A stretch of DNA of 64,000 nt from Proales similis. Taxonomy: Eukaryota > Rotifera > Eurotatoria > Ploima > Proalidae. The first letter of the stretch is position 1, and each line of letters opens with the position of its first letter. The stretch lies in assembly GCA_019059635.1 (NCBI GenBank), contig JAGVRJ010000001.1, positions 124,001-188,000 on the forward strand, written 5' to 3'. Shown in pieces: positions 12,805-22,991 of this stretch. Position numbers and translations under genes: made by a program. Below the pieces are notes generated by a model. The model worked only from the letters and a program-made list of their open reading frames with translations. It did no database searches and was not told where the DNA came from.

Positions 12805-13446
12805 TGAGCCCTGCCATTCATCGCATATTGCGTTCAATTTCCAGCCTGTCGCTCCTCCTACTCCTCCTTGACTTGTACGTTTTTGATCTATCACAGCGTC
12901 CCTATTGTCTCTCGACTGCTCACACTGCTGGACAATAGTTCATTCCATTCGTTGACATTGTTCATCTCTCGCGCTTTCCGGTCCACTGATTACCTGTTTT
13001 AACTTTAGGATTTGTCACTTCTATTTTTTTGTTCTAATTTTTCAATTTCAATTCTATTTTTGTACGTTAAACAAAAATATCGACGTCATTGACGAATAAA
13101 TCAAGCCAGCTTGAGACATAGAGCGATTGAGCCATGTGTTTTAGGTGAATTAACGCAGAGTGGAAACAAAATCGGGAGGTGTCAAGTGGAAATGGTTGGA
13201 CGAGGAAGCTTGACCCAATTGGACAGGCACCTGATCGGAATTTAGAGCAAGTTGGAAATGAAACTGATCTGTTAGTTTGTCTTTGTTTGTGTGTGCATAT
13301 GTAACAGTGATGATGATCCAATAAAATGCTCGTTGTTCCCTGTCCAGTCAGACATAGATAAATTGACGCAAAAACGCGCGCAGGCTAACAGTAGATAAAC
13401 GGCTCAGAATTTGTTCTCAAGTGGATCAACAGCGCCTAGACGAGAA
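12805..13446. other. 3' flank of MKK7-like gene and upstream of BAF
   Basis: Pyrimidine-rich sequence after the kinase stop, probably its 3' UTR, then AT-rich sequence leading into the BAF leader. AATAAA occurs at about 13320, reading with the plus strand. No gene supported. Confidence 0.4.
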
Positions 13447-13719
13447 ATGTCTTCAACATCTCAAAAGCATCAGGACTTTGTGTCAGAGCCGATGGGCGAG
13501 AAAGAAGTGACTGCGGTGGCCGGCATCGGACCTGTGCTTGGCGAACGACTGAGCGAGAAAGGATTCGACAAGGCATACGTTCTACTAGGACAGTTTCTGA
13601 TATTGAAGAAAGACGAGGAGAACTTCAAAGAGTGGATGAAGGAGACGTGTGGAGCCAACTCTCACCAGGCGGGCAACTGTTTCACATGCCTCAAGGAGTG
13701 GTGCAACGCTTACATTTAA
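13447..13719 (+). CDS. BANF1: Barrier-to-autointegration factor (BAF)
   Basis: A 90-residue intronless gene. BAF is a small dimeric protein that bridges double-stranded DNA and binds LEM-domain nuclear-envelope proteins, so it shapes the nucleus after mitosis. The sequence follows the family end to end: [17 protein letters not shown] at the N-terminus, the helix-hairpin-helix [20 protein letters not shown], then [19 protein letters not shown], and a C-terminal [13 protein letters not shown]. Its length matches the human protein (89 residues). The ATG at 13447 is chosen because the family begins there; the frame is open a little further upstream but without an ATG. An AATAAA at 13807-13812 is a likely polyadenylation signal. 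Confidence 0.97.
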   Translation: MSSTSQKHQDFVSEPMGEKEVTAVAGIGPVLGERLSEKGFDKAYVLLGQFLILKKDEENFKEWMKETCGANSHQAGNCFTCLKEWCNAYI

Positions 13720-14139
13720 ACGCACAATTTTCTCATTTCACATCGACCTCAGTCATCTTCTCGCTTGTCGTGTGTTTCACTTTATGTAAAGAAAGCCTTG
13801 ATAAACAATAAAATCTCAACTCCCTTCTAATATTGGTGCAATCTTGTTCGGTGTAGCTTCTATCTACACTTTTTCTTAGCCTTGGGGTTAGTTTCAATTC
13901 GCTCTCTGTCTGTGCTTTTGTGTCGACTTTACTATCTCCCTCATTTCATCTTATCTTGGCGCTCTATTCTCGAAAGGTAAATGCCGAGTGATTATTGTGA
14001 CATGTTAACCTTTGCTCGCCTCGAGCAAGCGAGTTTAAATACCCAATCTGGCTATTCGTTGTGTCTAAATTTACTTTCGTCTCGGTTTAAATACCTAATA
14101 GTTAAATTTGTCTCTAAGAAAATTTTGAAATTTAGCATC
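13720..14139. other. BAF 3' UTR and upstream region of copper transporter
   Basis: Contains the AATAAA signal at 13807-13812 for BAF and AT-rich sequence before the CTR start. The frame leading into the CTR gene is open upstream of its ATG, but that part has no family resemblance. Confidence 0.45.
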
Positions 14140-14943
14140 ATGGACAGCACGACGATGGACCATGCGCATCATCATCCCACAACGACCACAATGGATCATG
14201 CGCATCATCACCAGAGCACGACCATGGATCATGCCGGCCACATGCACGGCACAACCATGGACCACGGAGATCACCAAGGTCACGGTGGGATGGGCCACAT
14301 GATGCTGGTTTGTCCAATCTGATCCCAGTCTGGTCGCGCGTCCCTTAATTTGATAAACTCAGATGTACATGCACACAGGCTTCACCGAAATTATTGTCTT
14401 CCCCGAGTGGACTACCAAGAGTGTCGGAGGCCTGATTGCTTCATGCTTCGCGCTTGCTCTAATCGCCTTTCTCTACGAGGGCTTAAAACTCCTGAGAGAC
14501 GTAGTCACTCAACAAATGGCCAACACTCACAGGTAAAATGCGTAAAAACCAATTGAAATAGTCGTGGAACTTAGGCCCGAGTTTGAATGCTAGAAGCCGA
14601 GCCATTTCCGGACCTGACTCCAAGGGCCGCTTCACCTTGTCGGAGCAAAGAGTTGCACGCTATTCTGAATCTTACATAAAGTGAGTCGTTTCATTCTACC
14701 TCAAGTCTGCGATTCAAAACGGCGACTGGAAACCATGAAATTTAAAGGAAATTATTGTCCCCTGAACATTTGGTGCAAACCGCTCTGCACGTGATACAGT
14801 TCGCGATCAGCTACTTCCTCATGCTTGCTTTCATGACCTACAACTACTGGCTCTGTCTGAGCATTTTGGTCGGCATCGCAATCGGCTTCTTCGTGTTCGG
14901 TGTTCGCCGCGCCAAAATTGACCTTAACGAGGACTGCCACTAA
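14140..14943 (+). CDS. High-affinity copper transporter, CTR1 family
   Basis: Four exons (14140-14307, 14363-14532, 14582-14680, 14748-14943) encode 210 residues. CTR proteins form trimers that import Cu(I). The extracellular N-terminus carries repeated Met/His copper-binding clusters (MDHAHHH twice, MDHAGHMHG, MGHMM). TM1 follows HTGFTEIIVFPEW. TM2 contains the MxxxM motif (MLAFM) that lines the pore, and TM3 carries GxxxG (GIAIG). The chain ends in D-C-H, close to the HCH metal-binding tail of many family members. The third exon must use the acceptor ending at 14581: the AG eight bases earlier would bring a stop into frame. Confidence 0.92.
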
Positions 14944-15117
14944 CTTGGAAAATTTCAGAATTCTCTTTGCTCACATTTTTCAAATCAAAACAGGCCACCA
15001 TCGCACGGTGCCTGATAAGAACAAAATTTCTATTTTCTTTTTATTGACTCTAATTTGGCTAATTGCTTGCTCAGTTGCATAAAAAGAAACTAAATCACAC
15101 CGGAGCAGGCCGACGAT

Positions 15118-15960
15118 CTAGGAGCGCTCCATAGCCGAGCTGCTCACAAAGTGAATTGGGTCAGGATGGGCCGGTCTAGCTTGCTCAAGTTTGAATTTGT
15201 ACGGATCACGAAGAACCATCATATCACTTGAAAAGAAGCGTGAAAAAGAGCGGGCAGACTAGAGGGGCGCACACTCACTATGGATAGGTAGGCTGATACG
15301 TTTGATAGACTTGGTCGTCGTAGCTCTCGACCGGGACCACATGATAGCTCGTGTCTGGCACCTTTTCAAGACGATTGAGTGGATAGGTGGTTGAGTTCTC
15401 TTGGGCCATCTTAAGAAAATTGATTTGTTCAAGTGAGAGCGAGCCAACCAGGCGGCTGATTGAGCGACGCGCTGACCTGCTGAAGCTGAGTTTGGCCTTT
15501 GTGCGCCAGATAGTGCGGCTCATCGCGCGGCTGGTATTTGGGCACGAAAACGTAGCGCTCACGAGCATACTCGGCCGGCAAGTTTCGCTCGTAGTAACGC
15601 GTCAGTGAGGTGCCTGTGTGATTCAAACGAATGATTCGACGCTTAGACGGGTCCAAAAAAGCGGCCTGCCTTTCTTAAGCTCTTTAAGCGAGTGGATCGG
15701 ATCAATGAAATGCGATTGGGAATAATCGCTGCTATTCTCTTTCAGACGCGCCTCAAAGTCGGTGGCCAGTCGAGGCGCGATTCCGCTCGCTCTTCACGAT
15801 TAAAAAATTTACTCGTTAAAGGCTCTTGAATCTCCAAGGTTCGGTGGCTCACTTACGAGTAAAAGCCGTTGCCAGGCAAAGAATAAGTTCCACTTGGCAA
15901 ATGCCCGGCCAGTTCACTCACTGGATGATATCGCGCTTTGTTACCTCGGCTATCGGACAT
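15118..15960 (-). CDS. Unrecognised protein, four exons, with an apparent one-base frameshift
   Basis: Exons 15960-15857, 15791-15477, 15409-15279 and 15226-15118 have good splice sites and consistent phases, except that exon 2 is one base short of frame. The break lies at a run of six A (plus strand 15655-15660). One more base there would restore a product of about 219 residues. It is rich in Tyr, Pro and basic residues, with segments such as TRYYERNLPAEYARERYVF, VPKYQPRDEPHY and MVLRDPYKFKL. There is no signal peptide or membrane segment. The composition recalls small axonemal microtubule-inner proteins, but I cannot assign a family. Either the sequence has a homopolymer error or the gene is newly broken. 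Confidence 0.6.
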
Positions 15961-16563
15961 TTCGCAAATTTCACACAATCTTTCCCTATTAGACGAGCAA
16001 GTGAGTATTAGAGAGCTTGTTAAATTACAACCAAGACGCTGTAGCTAATTCACGAGTCGAGAGAATGAGAGGACTCTGTTTGCCTGCTGTTTAATTGAGT
16101 TAAACAGCAAATTTCCAAGGCGATTATTTTACACTGATTGCATAATAAAATAGAGCGGTTGCCAAAAGCGAGCAAATGTTAATTAGGCGACTAGCACAGC
16201 GAGAGCGGCTGGGTGCAGCCGGCGATGCTTTTAGCTCGCAACTAGCGGAGCGGGTTTAAATTTATTTCGACATTCGAAACAACAAACAAGACTCACAAAA
16301 GTGAAACAAATATTCATGGTCACCATCGTCTTCTCGATTCTCTGGTCAAATTGAATGCTGCCTTCTGGCTTGGCCAAAAGCAGAAATTTCAAGGGAAAAA
16401 CTAAAAAAGCTTGAAAACAAAAAGAGGCGAATAGTTGAAATAAAAGCATGAAAATGTGCTATAAATTCAACGGCCAAGTTAGATTAGCTCGCATAGACCA
16501 ACAAAGAAAAGAAAAAAAAACAGAGGAAAAGAGAGAGGGAGGGAAGAACGTTTGCTTGAAGAC
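15961..16563. other. Divergent intergenic region upstream of SNAPC3
   Basis: About 600 bp between the orphan gene (reading left) and SNAPC3 (reading right). It is AT-rich with a purine run at 16500-16550. A hydrophobic open frame at 16449-16231 on the minus strand has no supporting features. Confidence 0.4.
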
Positions 16564-18216
16564 ATGATGTGTCACAGGGAAGAACTGAGTGCGCCCATAG
16601 AGCTGCAGCAGTTCCTGGACGTACACCTTTCGCTGGTTCGAGATGATTACTTTGAGCGCAACAAGTCGCCAATCGAATTGACAAAGCTTGACTTAAACCT
16701 GCCGGACGAGGCGTTCGGAAAGCTGCGAGACATGTGCGAGTAAGTAAGTAAGTGGCCAGATGTGCTGGTCGTGGCCATGCAATGCCCCAAGTAGTAAAAA
16801 CTGAATAATTTGTCTTCCTACCACAGTCCTTGCAAACTGTACGATGAAGAAGCGCAGAAGAGCGTGACAGATATTGACTCGCTGGACTCTCAGTCTCTCT
16901 CTGTTGTGGAGTAAGTCAACCAGACCTTGCTTGCTCTTCTCTCCAATTCTCATTTATCCATCAATCTTGACCTCTTCTCTTTGTCGTAGTTTTGTCAAGC
17001 GAGCGTTCAACAAGTCAATGAAAAAAGTGCAGCCGTCGGAGATTAAGTTCATGAAGAACTTGGCGCGGCTGAATGAACTAGAAGCACCAGCAGATGATCA
17101 AATTCAAGTGCCTGATTTGGTTCTGGGTGTTCAAATCAGCCAGCCGTTAGACAGCAAAGTCAGAGTGAGTGCCGTTCGTCTTTATCCGCTGCCGAAATCA
17201 AATTTGATTCAAATGATTTATTGCAAAGAAACTTGCCTGGTCCGAGGATTTCATTGTTCTCGGACAAAACAAGCTCACTGACCTGCGCGACAAAATCGCC
17301 TGTGTAAGGGATGAGATTCGAATTGGCGAGTTCTCTTCAAACCCGGACGCTGTCTACAGCGCCCCTCGACTCAAGGCAAGCTGAAGCATTCACTCAACAA
17401 ACCTGAATTTGGCCAAACTCGAGCATTTAAAGGACATGGTTAAATCGGCCTATTTCTTGTTTGAGGATAAAATCTACAACGATCTGCGCGACAATGCGCA
17501 CGACTGCAGCGAGTAGGAGGATAAAAGAACCTTTCATCCAGATTGAAGAAAACATCAAGACGAACCTTGACAAAGGCCAGTGATCGAATGGGCCCGTAGC
17601 AAAAGTATTGGCGAGTTGCAGCCAATCGACATGGAGCGTACGCGATTCATCGATCTAAGCATAAGACTCGGATTTCCGTACTTGTACAAGCACGTGGGCA
17701 CTTGCGAGCACTTGGTCATATTCACCAATTTGAGGTAAACGTCGACTTCAAAGTGGCCAAGTGAGATTACGAGCAACTCTAAAAGACTGGTGAACCCGTC
17801 GAGTGACTGCTACTTGCTGAGCAAGTACCCAATCATGCGAGATAAAACGCGTGGAAGGTTCGCCTTCTGCTGGTGCTGCAACAAAATATACGCCAAGTAA
17901 GCGCTCGACCAAATTTCTCTTTTCAAATTCTTTTCTGGCGTTCTGACCCCGCCATTTAATGCATTTAAACCAAAACAACCAAATCGGGCGCAGATGGATT
18001 GTGTGCGGCTCGGAATACGCTGTAGACGACCCCACGTTCATGTGCGAGCGATGTTTCCGCAACTCTCATTACGCCAAAGAGCTCGAACAGGACTCGAACA
18101 CCAACAGCAGCGACAAATCGTCTAATCCGGAAGCGAACGCTAGCTCAACAGCGCCATCGTCACAATTCACCAAACTGTTCGACGAGTTGAAAGCGTTCCA
18201 TTTCTCGCAAATGTAG
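16564..18216 (+). CDS. SNAPC3: snRNA-activating protein complex subunit 3 (SNAPc50)
   Basis: Eight exons (16564-16739, 16827-16910, 16990-17164, 17229-17375, 17433-17512, 17576-17734, 17786-17896, 17994-18216) join to 384 residues. SNAPC3 is part of the complex that binds the proximal sequence element of snRNA genes and recruits Pol II or Pol III. The diagnostic part is the C-terminal half: a VIEWARSKSIGE block, MERTRFIDLSIRLGFPYLYKH, CEHLVIFTNLRLL, then a zinc-binding region with CWCC, the CGSEYAVDDPTFMCERCF block and a following histidine (SHYAK). The intron after exon 4 starts with GC instead of GT (17376-17377). The AATAAA at 18277-18282 is the likely polyadenylation signal. It ends about 130 bp from a GPCR on the opposite strand. 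Confidence 0.92.
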
Positions 18217-18346
18217 AAAATTGCACAACTGAACGTGACTAACAGCCGAAACGATTCTAATCTTAAAAAGATCGAAATAAACTGACTCTTGTACTTTGCA
18301 GGTAAAGGTTTATTTTAGAGAGAATGTGAGAACATAAAGTGATCGC

Positions 18347-19399
18347 CTAAAAGCAGCCTTTGAATGAATAGATTTGTCTGAACTGACGGTTGAAGACGTA
18401 ATAATGGAAAAAGTGAAATCCATGGTAGATGAACAAAAGGGCAAACGAGATAAGCTCGAATATGGTCATAGACAGACTTTGCACAGATTTGAACTGAATT
18501 AGAATGTAGAATATTGTGTAGGGAGTGCTGAGCAGTATGTAGCTGAAACTCATGCACACAGTCATCCGAGTCAAACTGTTGTTGCTGTTGGTCTTTTTGT
18601 TTGCTTGCCGATTGTTGCTCGTTTTGGACGGCACCGGATTCGACAGATTTGGATTTGAAGCATTTTGATTGGCGCCGGTCTCTTCGGTTGCTCGACTCTT
18701 GCTGCCTCCACGCAGGATCTTCTTGCGTGTTAGGAGCCGCCTAAAGTTCAGCACTGTGGCCGAATTGATAATCAGTAGAAGAACCAAAGTGCCGGGGCCC
18801 CGAATGATGCCAAGCATTGACAGAATCAGGCGACTGGCCTGTGTCTCGCCGAACGCGTTCGGCTCGAGCGCGAAGCCGATCCGAGTCGAGTTGGCTCCTC
18901 TTTCGGTGTCGGACAGCTGCACTTGCACTATGCGCTTGGTAAACAGCTCCGGCGTGTAGTAGACAAGCGAGACGAGGCCGATCGGGATGACGATGCGCCA
19001 GAAGCGCAGCTTCTCAAACACCTTCACGTTGGACACAATCAGGAACCGCTGCACCGATATGGTCAAGTCGATCAGGATGTTGAAGATGGCCATGCAGCTG
19101 GTCAGGTAGGCGTCAACGACAATCAAGTAGAGCTGACTGACGTAGCTTGTGCTGAACTGGCACCATGAAGCTTTGCATCGACTCAGGAAAAATAGAGAGA
19201 TGAACATCAAATAGAACAGATCAACCAAAGAGATGAGCTTCATGAACTTGAAGATCTCATGCTCTAGTTTGAGTCTTATGAAGCCCAGGATGCAAAGAGA
19301 GTTGGTGAAAATGCCCAAAAGACAAATGACCGGGACCACATAAACCCAGAATATGGTACGAGCCTCATCTAGTCCCGAATCGCTCGACGTCAAATTCAT
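18347..19399 (-). CDS. Rhodopsin-type GPCR, orphan (paralogue 1)
   Basis: Intronless, 350 residues, with seven hydrophobic segments: TM1 after residue 18 (VYVVPVICLLGIFTNSLCIL), TM3 TSCMAIFNILIDL, TM4 IVIPIGLVSLVYY, and TM6/TM7 in MTVCMSFSYILLSTPYTIFYIL and FALLFIYHGFHFFHYYVFN. The usual DRY at the end of TM3 reads Q-R-F, and TM7 has no normal NPxxY. The third intracellular loop is Asn/Ser-rich. It is a likely peptide receptor of a lineage-specific expansion; the ligand is unknown. Bases 18795-19108 are an inverted near-copy of 21830-22143 in paralogue 3, while the rest of the two genes has diverged. Confidence 0.85.
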   Translation of the reverse strand: MNLTSSDSGLDEARTIFWVYVVPVICLLGIFTNSLCILGFIRLKLEHEIFKFMKLISLVDLFYLMFISLFFLSRCKASWCQFSTSYVSQLYLIVVDAYLTSCMAIFNILIDLTISVQRFLIVSNVKVFEKLRFWRIVIPIGLVSLVYYTPELFTKRIVQVQLSDTERGANSTRIGFALEPNAFGETQASRLILSMLGIIRGPGTLVLLLIINSATVLNFRRLLTRKKILRGGSKSRATEETGANQNASNPNLSNPVPSKTSNNRQANKKTNSNNSLTRMTVCMSFSYILLSTPYTIFYILIQFKSVQSLSMTIFELISFALLFIYHGFHFFHYYVFNRQFRQIYSFKGCF

Positions 19400-20147
19400 C
19401 GCCGCGATCTAATTCTTCTCTTTCATTTTGTTGTTCAACAGATCATTTTCTTCAAGAACTCGCCGATGATCGACAGACCGTTCTGACATCCGAAATTGAA
19501 CGTGTCTGTTGAAATCGAACCATTCTATGACGATATGCCTTTTTGTTTGCTCTCATTATTAATTTACGTCCTGTTCTTTTAATAAAATAGCTTCAAACAG
19601 AGGATAGACTTTAAAAGGCGAAGAGGAAACGTTTGAGCTGCAAAGCGATCAGAGTAAATACGCTGTCAGCTTACAGGCGTTACGTGCGTCTGTTTCGGCT
19701 CATTTCAAAATGGCGTCTTTTTCTTTAGGTAAACTCAGGTTTTCTGCAATCTGCATTTAAGCGGCCCACATCCGAGCCCGCGTTCTATTTGCCTCTATTT
19801 CATGAGCTTGACGTTGATGTAACGTGCGCATGCGGTCGAAGATGCGTCTCGCACGCAGTTTAAAATCGATTTATGCCCAAAGTTAAACTCAAAGTAAGGT
19901 TCAGCTTCCACTGGCTGGGCTGATTTTTCTTATGTGTGGAGCTAGAAAACGAGGCTAGGAAATAGATCGGACCAATACAAATTTCCAAATAGAGCAATTA
20001 GACACGTTTGATGCTGGAACATGTTTGTCTGGCTGGAGCTCGGATGCTATCGAGTTTAGATTGAACGTTCCAATTCGAAACCTCAAGACCATATCAGGCC
20101 AGTTTCACACCAAATAGGCTCATGTGAATCGGCGCACAGTGGTTAAA
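19400..20147. other. Divergent intergenic region between two GPCR genes
   Basis: About 750 bp separate the start of GPCR 1 (leftward) and GPCR 2 (rightward). No TATA box or repeat is convincing. Presumed promoters for both. Confidence 0.4.
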
Positions 20148-21122
20148 ATGGGCACTGAATTCACTGACTGGATAAACGACACAAGACGCGGCGTCAACGG
20201 GACAATATGCCTAGTCGGCTGCACTCTGAATATTTTCTCTGCAATAGTGCTCTTCAAAGTCAAACTGAAGCATCAGGTTTATAAACTGATTCTTGCGAGC
20301 ATCTTGGTCGATATTGTCTATTTGTTGCTTTGCGCCTTATTTGAGCTGAGTCGGTGCGGTAGCCAATGCAGAGACGGCAGCTCGTTGGCAGAGATCGCTT
20401 ATCAGCTCTACGCTATCAAATATCTCTCGACGGCCTTGGCCGTGTTCAACATTCTTGTCGAACTGACTCTTTGCGCTCAGCGATTGATTGCGCTCACAAG
20501 CGTGTTCAAGTCAGAGATACCGGTTGGCATTTGGAAGCTACTTGGAGTTTATTCAATAATCGCCTCAGTTGTGGTCTCGCCCATTTTAGCCAGTAAATGC
20601 GTGGCAGTGTTAGACAATGGCCGATTCGAACTAGGTCTCACTGAGATAGGAAGACAAGGGCTAGATGACACGTTTCACATTGTTTTTTATGCTTTCAGGG
20701 GCGGTGTAGTGATGATCGTGGTGATCATTGTTAATCTTGTCAGCGTCTACAAATTTCGCCTGCTGATGAAAAAGAAGAGCGAACTGCGCCATTCGCCGAG
20801 CTCATCGAGCCAAGTGAACACAAACATGACCAAATTAACATTTACCATGAGCGCCATGTATGTGCTCACCAATCTGCCCTACAGCGCGTCGGGCATTGTG
20901 CGTCAATTCTATGAGCCCAACTCGCCTGTCGACGTGATTGCCAGCGCCTTGTCCAACACATTTCTGTTCATATTTCACTCGATACACTTTTTCCTCCTGT
21001 TCAGATTCAACAAAGCGTTTCGATGCTACTGCGTCAGTTTGACAATCAAATTGAAAGAGAATATGTTGAGAAAGGGCCGAAATGCCGAGGCGAAAGCAGC
21101 AACCAAGACAAGCAGCCCTTGA
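20148..21122 (+). CDS. Rhodopsin-type GPCR, orphan (paralogue 2)
   Basis: Intronless, 324 residues from the ATG at 20148. Seven hydrophobic segments are visible, with an asparagine-containing TM1 (CLVGCTLNIFSAIVLF), TM3 ending TLCAQRLIAL (QRL replaces DRY), a Lys/Ser-rich third loop, and TM7 NTFLFIFHSIHFFLLFRFNKAF. The architecture and the modified TM3 end match the two flanking GPCRs (18347-19399 and 21533-22573), so it is an older, more diverged member of the same local family. It does not share the near-identical block that links those two. Probably a neuropeptide-type receptor; the ligand is not inferable. Confidence 0.82.
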   Translation: MGTEFTDWINDTRRGVNGTICLVGCTLNIFSAIVLFKVKLKHQVYKLILASILVDIVYLLLCALFELSRCGSQCRDGSSLAEIAYQLYAIKYLSTALAVFNILVELTLCAQRLIALTSVFKSEIPVGIWKLLGVYSIIASVVVSPILASKCVAVLDNGRFELGLTEIGRQGLDDTFHIVFYAFRGGVVMIVVIIVNLVSVYKFRLLMKKKSELRHSPSSSSQVNTNMTKLTFTMSAMYVLTNLPYSASGIVRQFYEPNSPVDVIASALSNTFLFIFHSIHFFLLFRFNKAFRCYCVSLTIKLKENMLRKGRNAEAKAATKTSSP

Positions 21123-21532
21123 CAATTATCATATTCGTCTCCGATCCCCTTATGCTGCCTGATGCTTTAGTCACAAAACATATGAACCGAAGCCGATTTC
21201 TAGAAAATAAATTTTCTGCTTTGAAACCAGTTTGTTTCTGTTGGCTTATGCTTCGTTCTCATCTAAATGCGTATTGAATGTCAGATTTTCAACTTCTGCT
21301 CGTTTCATTGGACCAAACAGTTTCAATCAAGTTCCCATTGACGGTAGATGTGTTCGTTGGCCCGAAACTAATAAATTGAATGTTTGCTGTCAATTTAATT
21401 CATTCAAGTGAACCGGCCATTTTGAATATTGGGCCATCTGTGTGAAGGCTACAAGGCCCCAGGCATTTAAAATGCCCCGCTCTTGAGTAAGATTTAACGT
21501 TTAGGCTCTGAAGCTAGGCTATTGAGAAAAAA
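21123..21532. other. Intergenic between GPCR 2 and GPCR 3
   Basis: 410 bp, AT-rich, holding an AATAAA (about 21208) for GPCR 2 and the presumed promoter of GPCR 3. No gene seen. Confidence 0.4.
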
Positions 21533-22573
21533 ATGAATTCCAGTCAAGAAGCGGAAGCGCTAGACTCTGTTACATTGGCTTATCTACTCTTTTGGCTTTA
21601 TATTTCGCCGGTGATTTCATTACTGGGAGTAATTGCCAATTTTCTTTGTCTGCTTGGCTTTTGGAAACTCCGGCTCGAGCATGAAATCTTCATGTTCATG
21701 AAGCTCATTTCTCTGGTTGATCTGTTCTACCTAATATTCATGGCCTTGTCATTCTTGCCAAGATGCCAGCCGTGGTGTCGATTCAGCGATGACTATTTGG
21801 TGCAACTCTACTTGCTTACAATCGATTATTACCTGACCAGCTGCATGGCCATCTTCAACATCCTGATCGACTTGACCATATCGGTGCAGCGGTTCCTGAT
21901 TGTGTCCAACGTGAAGGTGTTTGAGAAGCTGCGCTTCTGGCGTATCGTCATCCCGATCGGCCTCGTCTCGCTTGTCTACTACACGCCGGAGCTGTTTACC
22001 AAGCGCATAGTGCAAGTGCAGCTGTCCGACACCGAAAGAGGAGCCAACTCGACTCGGATCGGCTTCGCGCTCGAGCCGAACGCGTTCGGCGAGACACAGG
22101 CCAGTCGCCTGATCCTGTCAATGCTTGGCATCATTCGGGGCCCTGTCTCGCTTGTGATTCTCTTGATTGTCAATGCGGGCACCATCATTCAGTTCCGATC
22201 GCTTCTTGAAAGGAAGAAACGGCTGAGAGGAGGAGGAGGAGCATCTCATTCCGGCCAGTCAACTGTAACAACAAACCAGACCACCGAATCAGCTTTAACT
22301 GAGAGCAGAGCCAGAACTAAACCATCAGATTCTAACACAAACAGCTTAACTTTGATGACTGTGTGCATGAGCATTGGATACATAATTCTGAGCACTCCCT
22401 ACACCATATTCTACATCTTGTCGCAGTTCCTGTCCACCCAGGTGGTCGGCATGGTGATATTCGAAATAATCTCCACGACGCTTCTGTTTGTCTATCATGG
22501 ATTTCATTTCTTCTACTATTACGTGTTTAATCGTCGATTTCGTGAATTCTACAATCTTCTCAAATGCATGTGA
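21533..22573 (+). CDS. Rhodopsin-type GPCR, orphan (paralogue 3)
   Basis: Intronless, 346 residues. Same plan as paralogue 1: TM1 region VISLLGVIANFLCLLGF, TM3 ending ISVQRF, TM4, a long second extracellular loop containing two sequons or near-sequons, a Ser/Thr-rich third intracellular loop, and a C-terminus with VYHGFHFFYYYVFNRRF. From the middle of TM3 through TM4, the second extracellular loop and the start of TM5 (bases 21830-22143) it is 312/314 identical to paralogue 1, with both differences synonymous. Outside that block the proteins differ widely. This indicates recent gene conversion over a ligand-facing part of the receptor. Confidence 0.85.
   Translation: MNSSQEAEALDSVTLAYLLFWLYISPVISLLGVIANFLCLLGFWKLRLEHEIFMFMKLISLVDLFYLIFMALSFLPRCQPWCRFSDDYLVQLYLLTIDYYLTSCMAIFNILIDLTISVQRFLIVSNVKVFEKLRFWRIVIPIGLVSLVYYTPELFTKRIVQVQLSDTERGANSTRIGFALEPNAFGETQASRLILSMLGIIRGPVSLVILLIVNAGTIIQFRSLLERKKRLRGGGGASHSGQSTVTTNQTTESALTESRARTKPSDSNTNSLTLMTVCMSIGYIILSTPYTIFYILSQFLSTQVVGMVIFEIISTTLLFVYHGFHFFYYYVFNRRFREFYNLLKCM
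21830..22143 (+). repeat. 314-bp inverted near-identical block, copy in GPCR 3 (partner 18795-19108)
   Basis: I compared this block base by base with the reverse complement of 18795-19108. There are two mismatches (Arg CGT/CGC and Ile ATC/ATT, both silent). Identity drops at once outside both ends. It is best explained as a gene-conversion tract. The two arms lie about 2.7 kb apart in opposite orientation, so they could also promote inversion of the segment between them. Confidence 0.9.
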
Positions 22574-22991
22574 TAAAATGTGCTTTTTATTTGACAAACC
22601 AAAGCAAAAAAAATTATTGAATCTCGAAATAGACAGTAAACTTGGCAAAATGACTTTATGATTTTTGACAATAAAACGAAAATGTTTTGATAAGAAGCGA
22701 TTTGATGCGAAAAGAAACTCAAGGCCAAGCGAGACGTCGAGCAGCTTGATCGTAAGCAAGGGCCATGCTAGGAAAATTAACACAAAAAGTTTAATTTGGG
22801 AAAAAGTGTACGTGAAAATAATGAGCTATTGCACGAAAGCTTCAAAGAATAGATCAGATGTTGCCCGCAAACAATCTTGATGACAAACTTCCATTTATCT
22901 GAAACAAGCAAGGCAATCAGATGCAAGAGGTCGCAAATGCTTTCTAACAATTAAGAAAGCAACAAGCATGATAATTAACTCAAAATTGAAA
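22574..22991. other. Intergenic between GPCR 3 and GT14 copy 1
   Basis: AT-rich, no gene supported. Contains A-runs near 22600 and the presumed promoter of the glycosyltransferase. An in-frame ATG at 22968 could extend the GT14 protein by eight residues. Confidence 0.4.

Noticed and set aside
16231-16449. Hydrophobic 72-residue minus-strand frame
   Set aside because: No start context, homology or neighbouring exon supports it; AT-rich DNA often gives such frames by chance.
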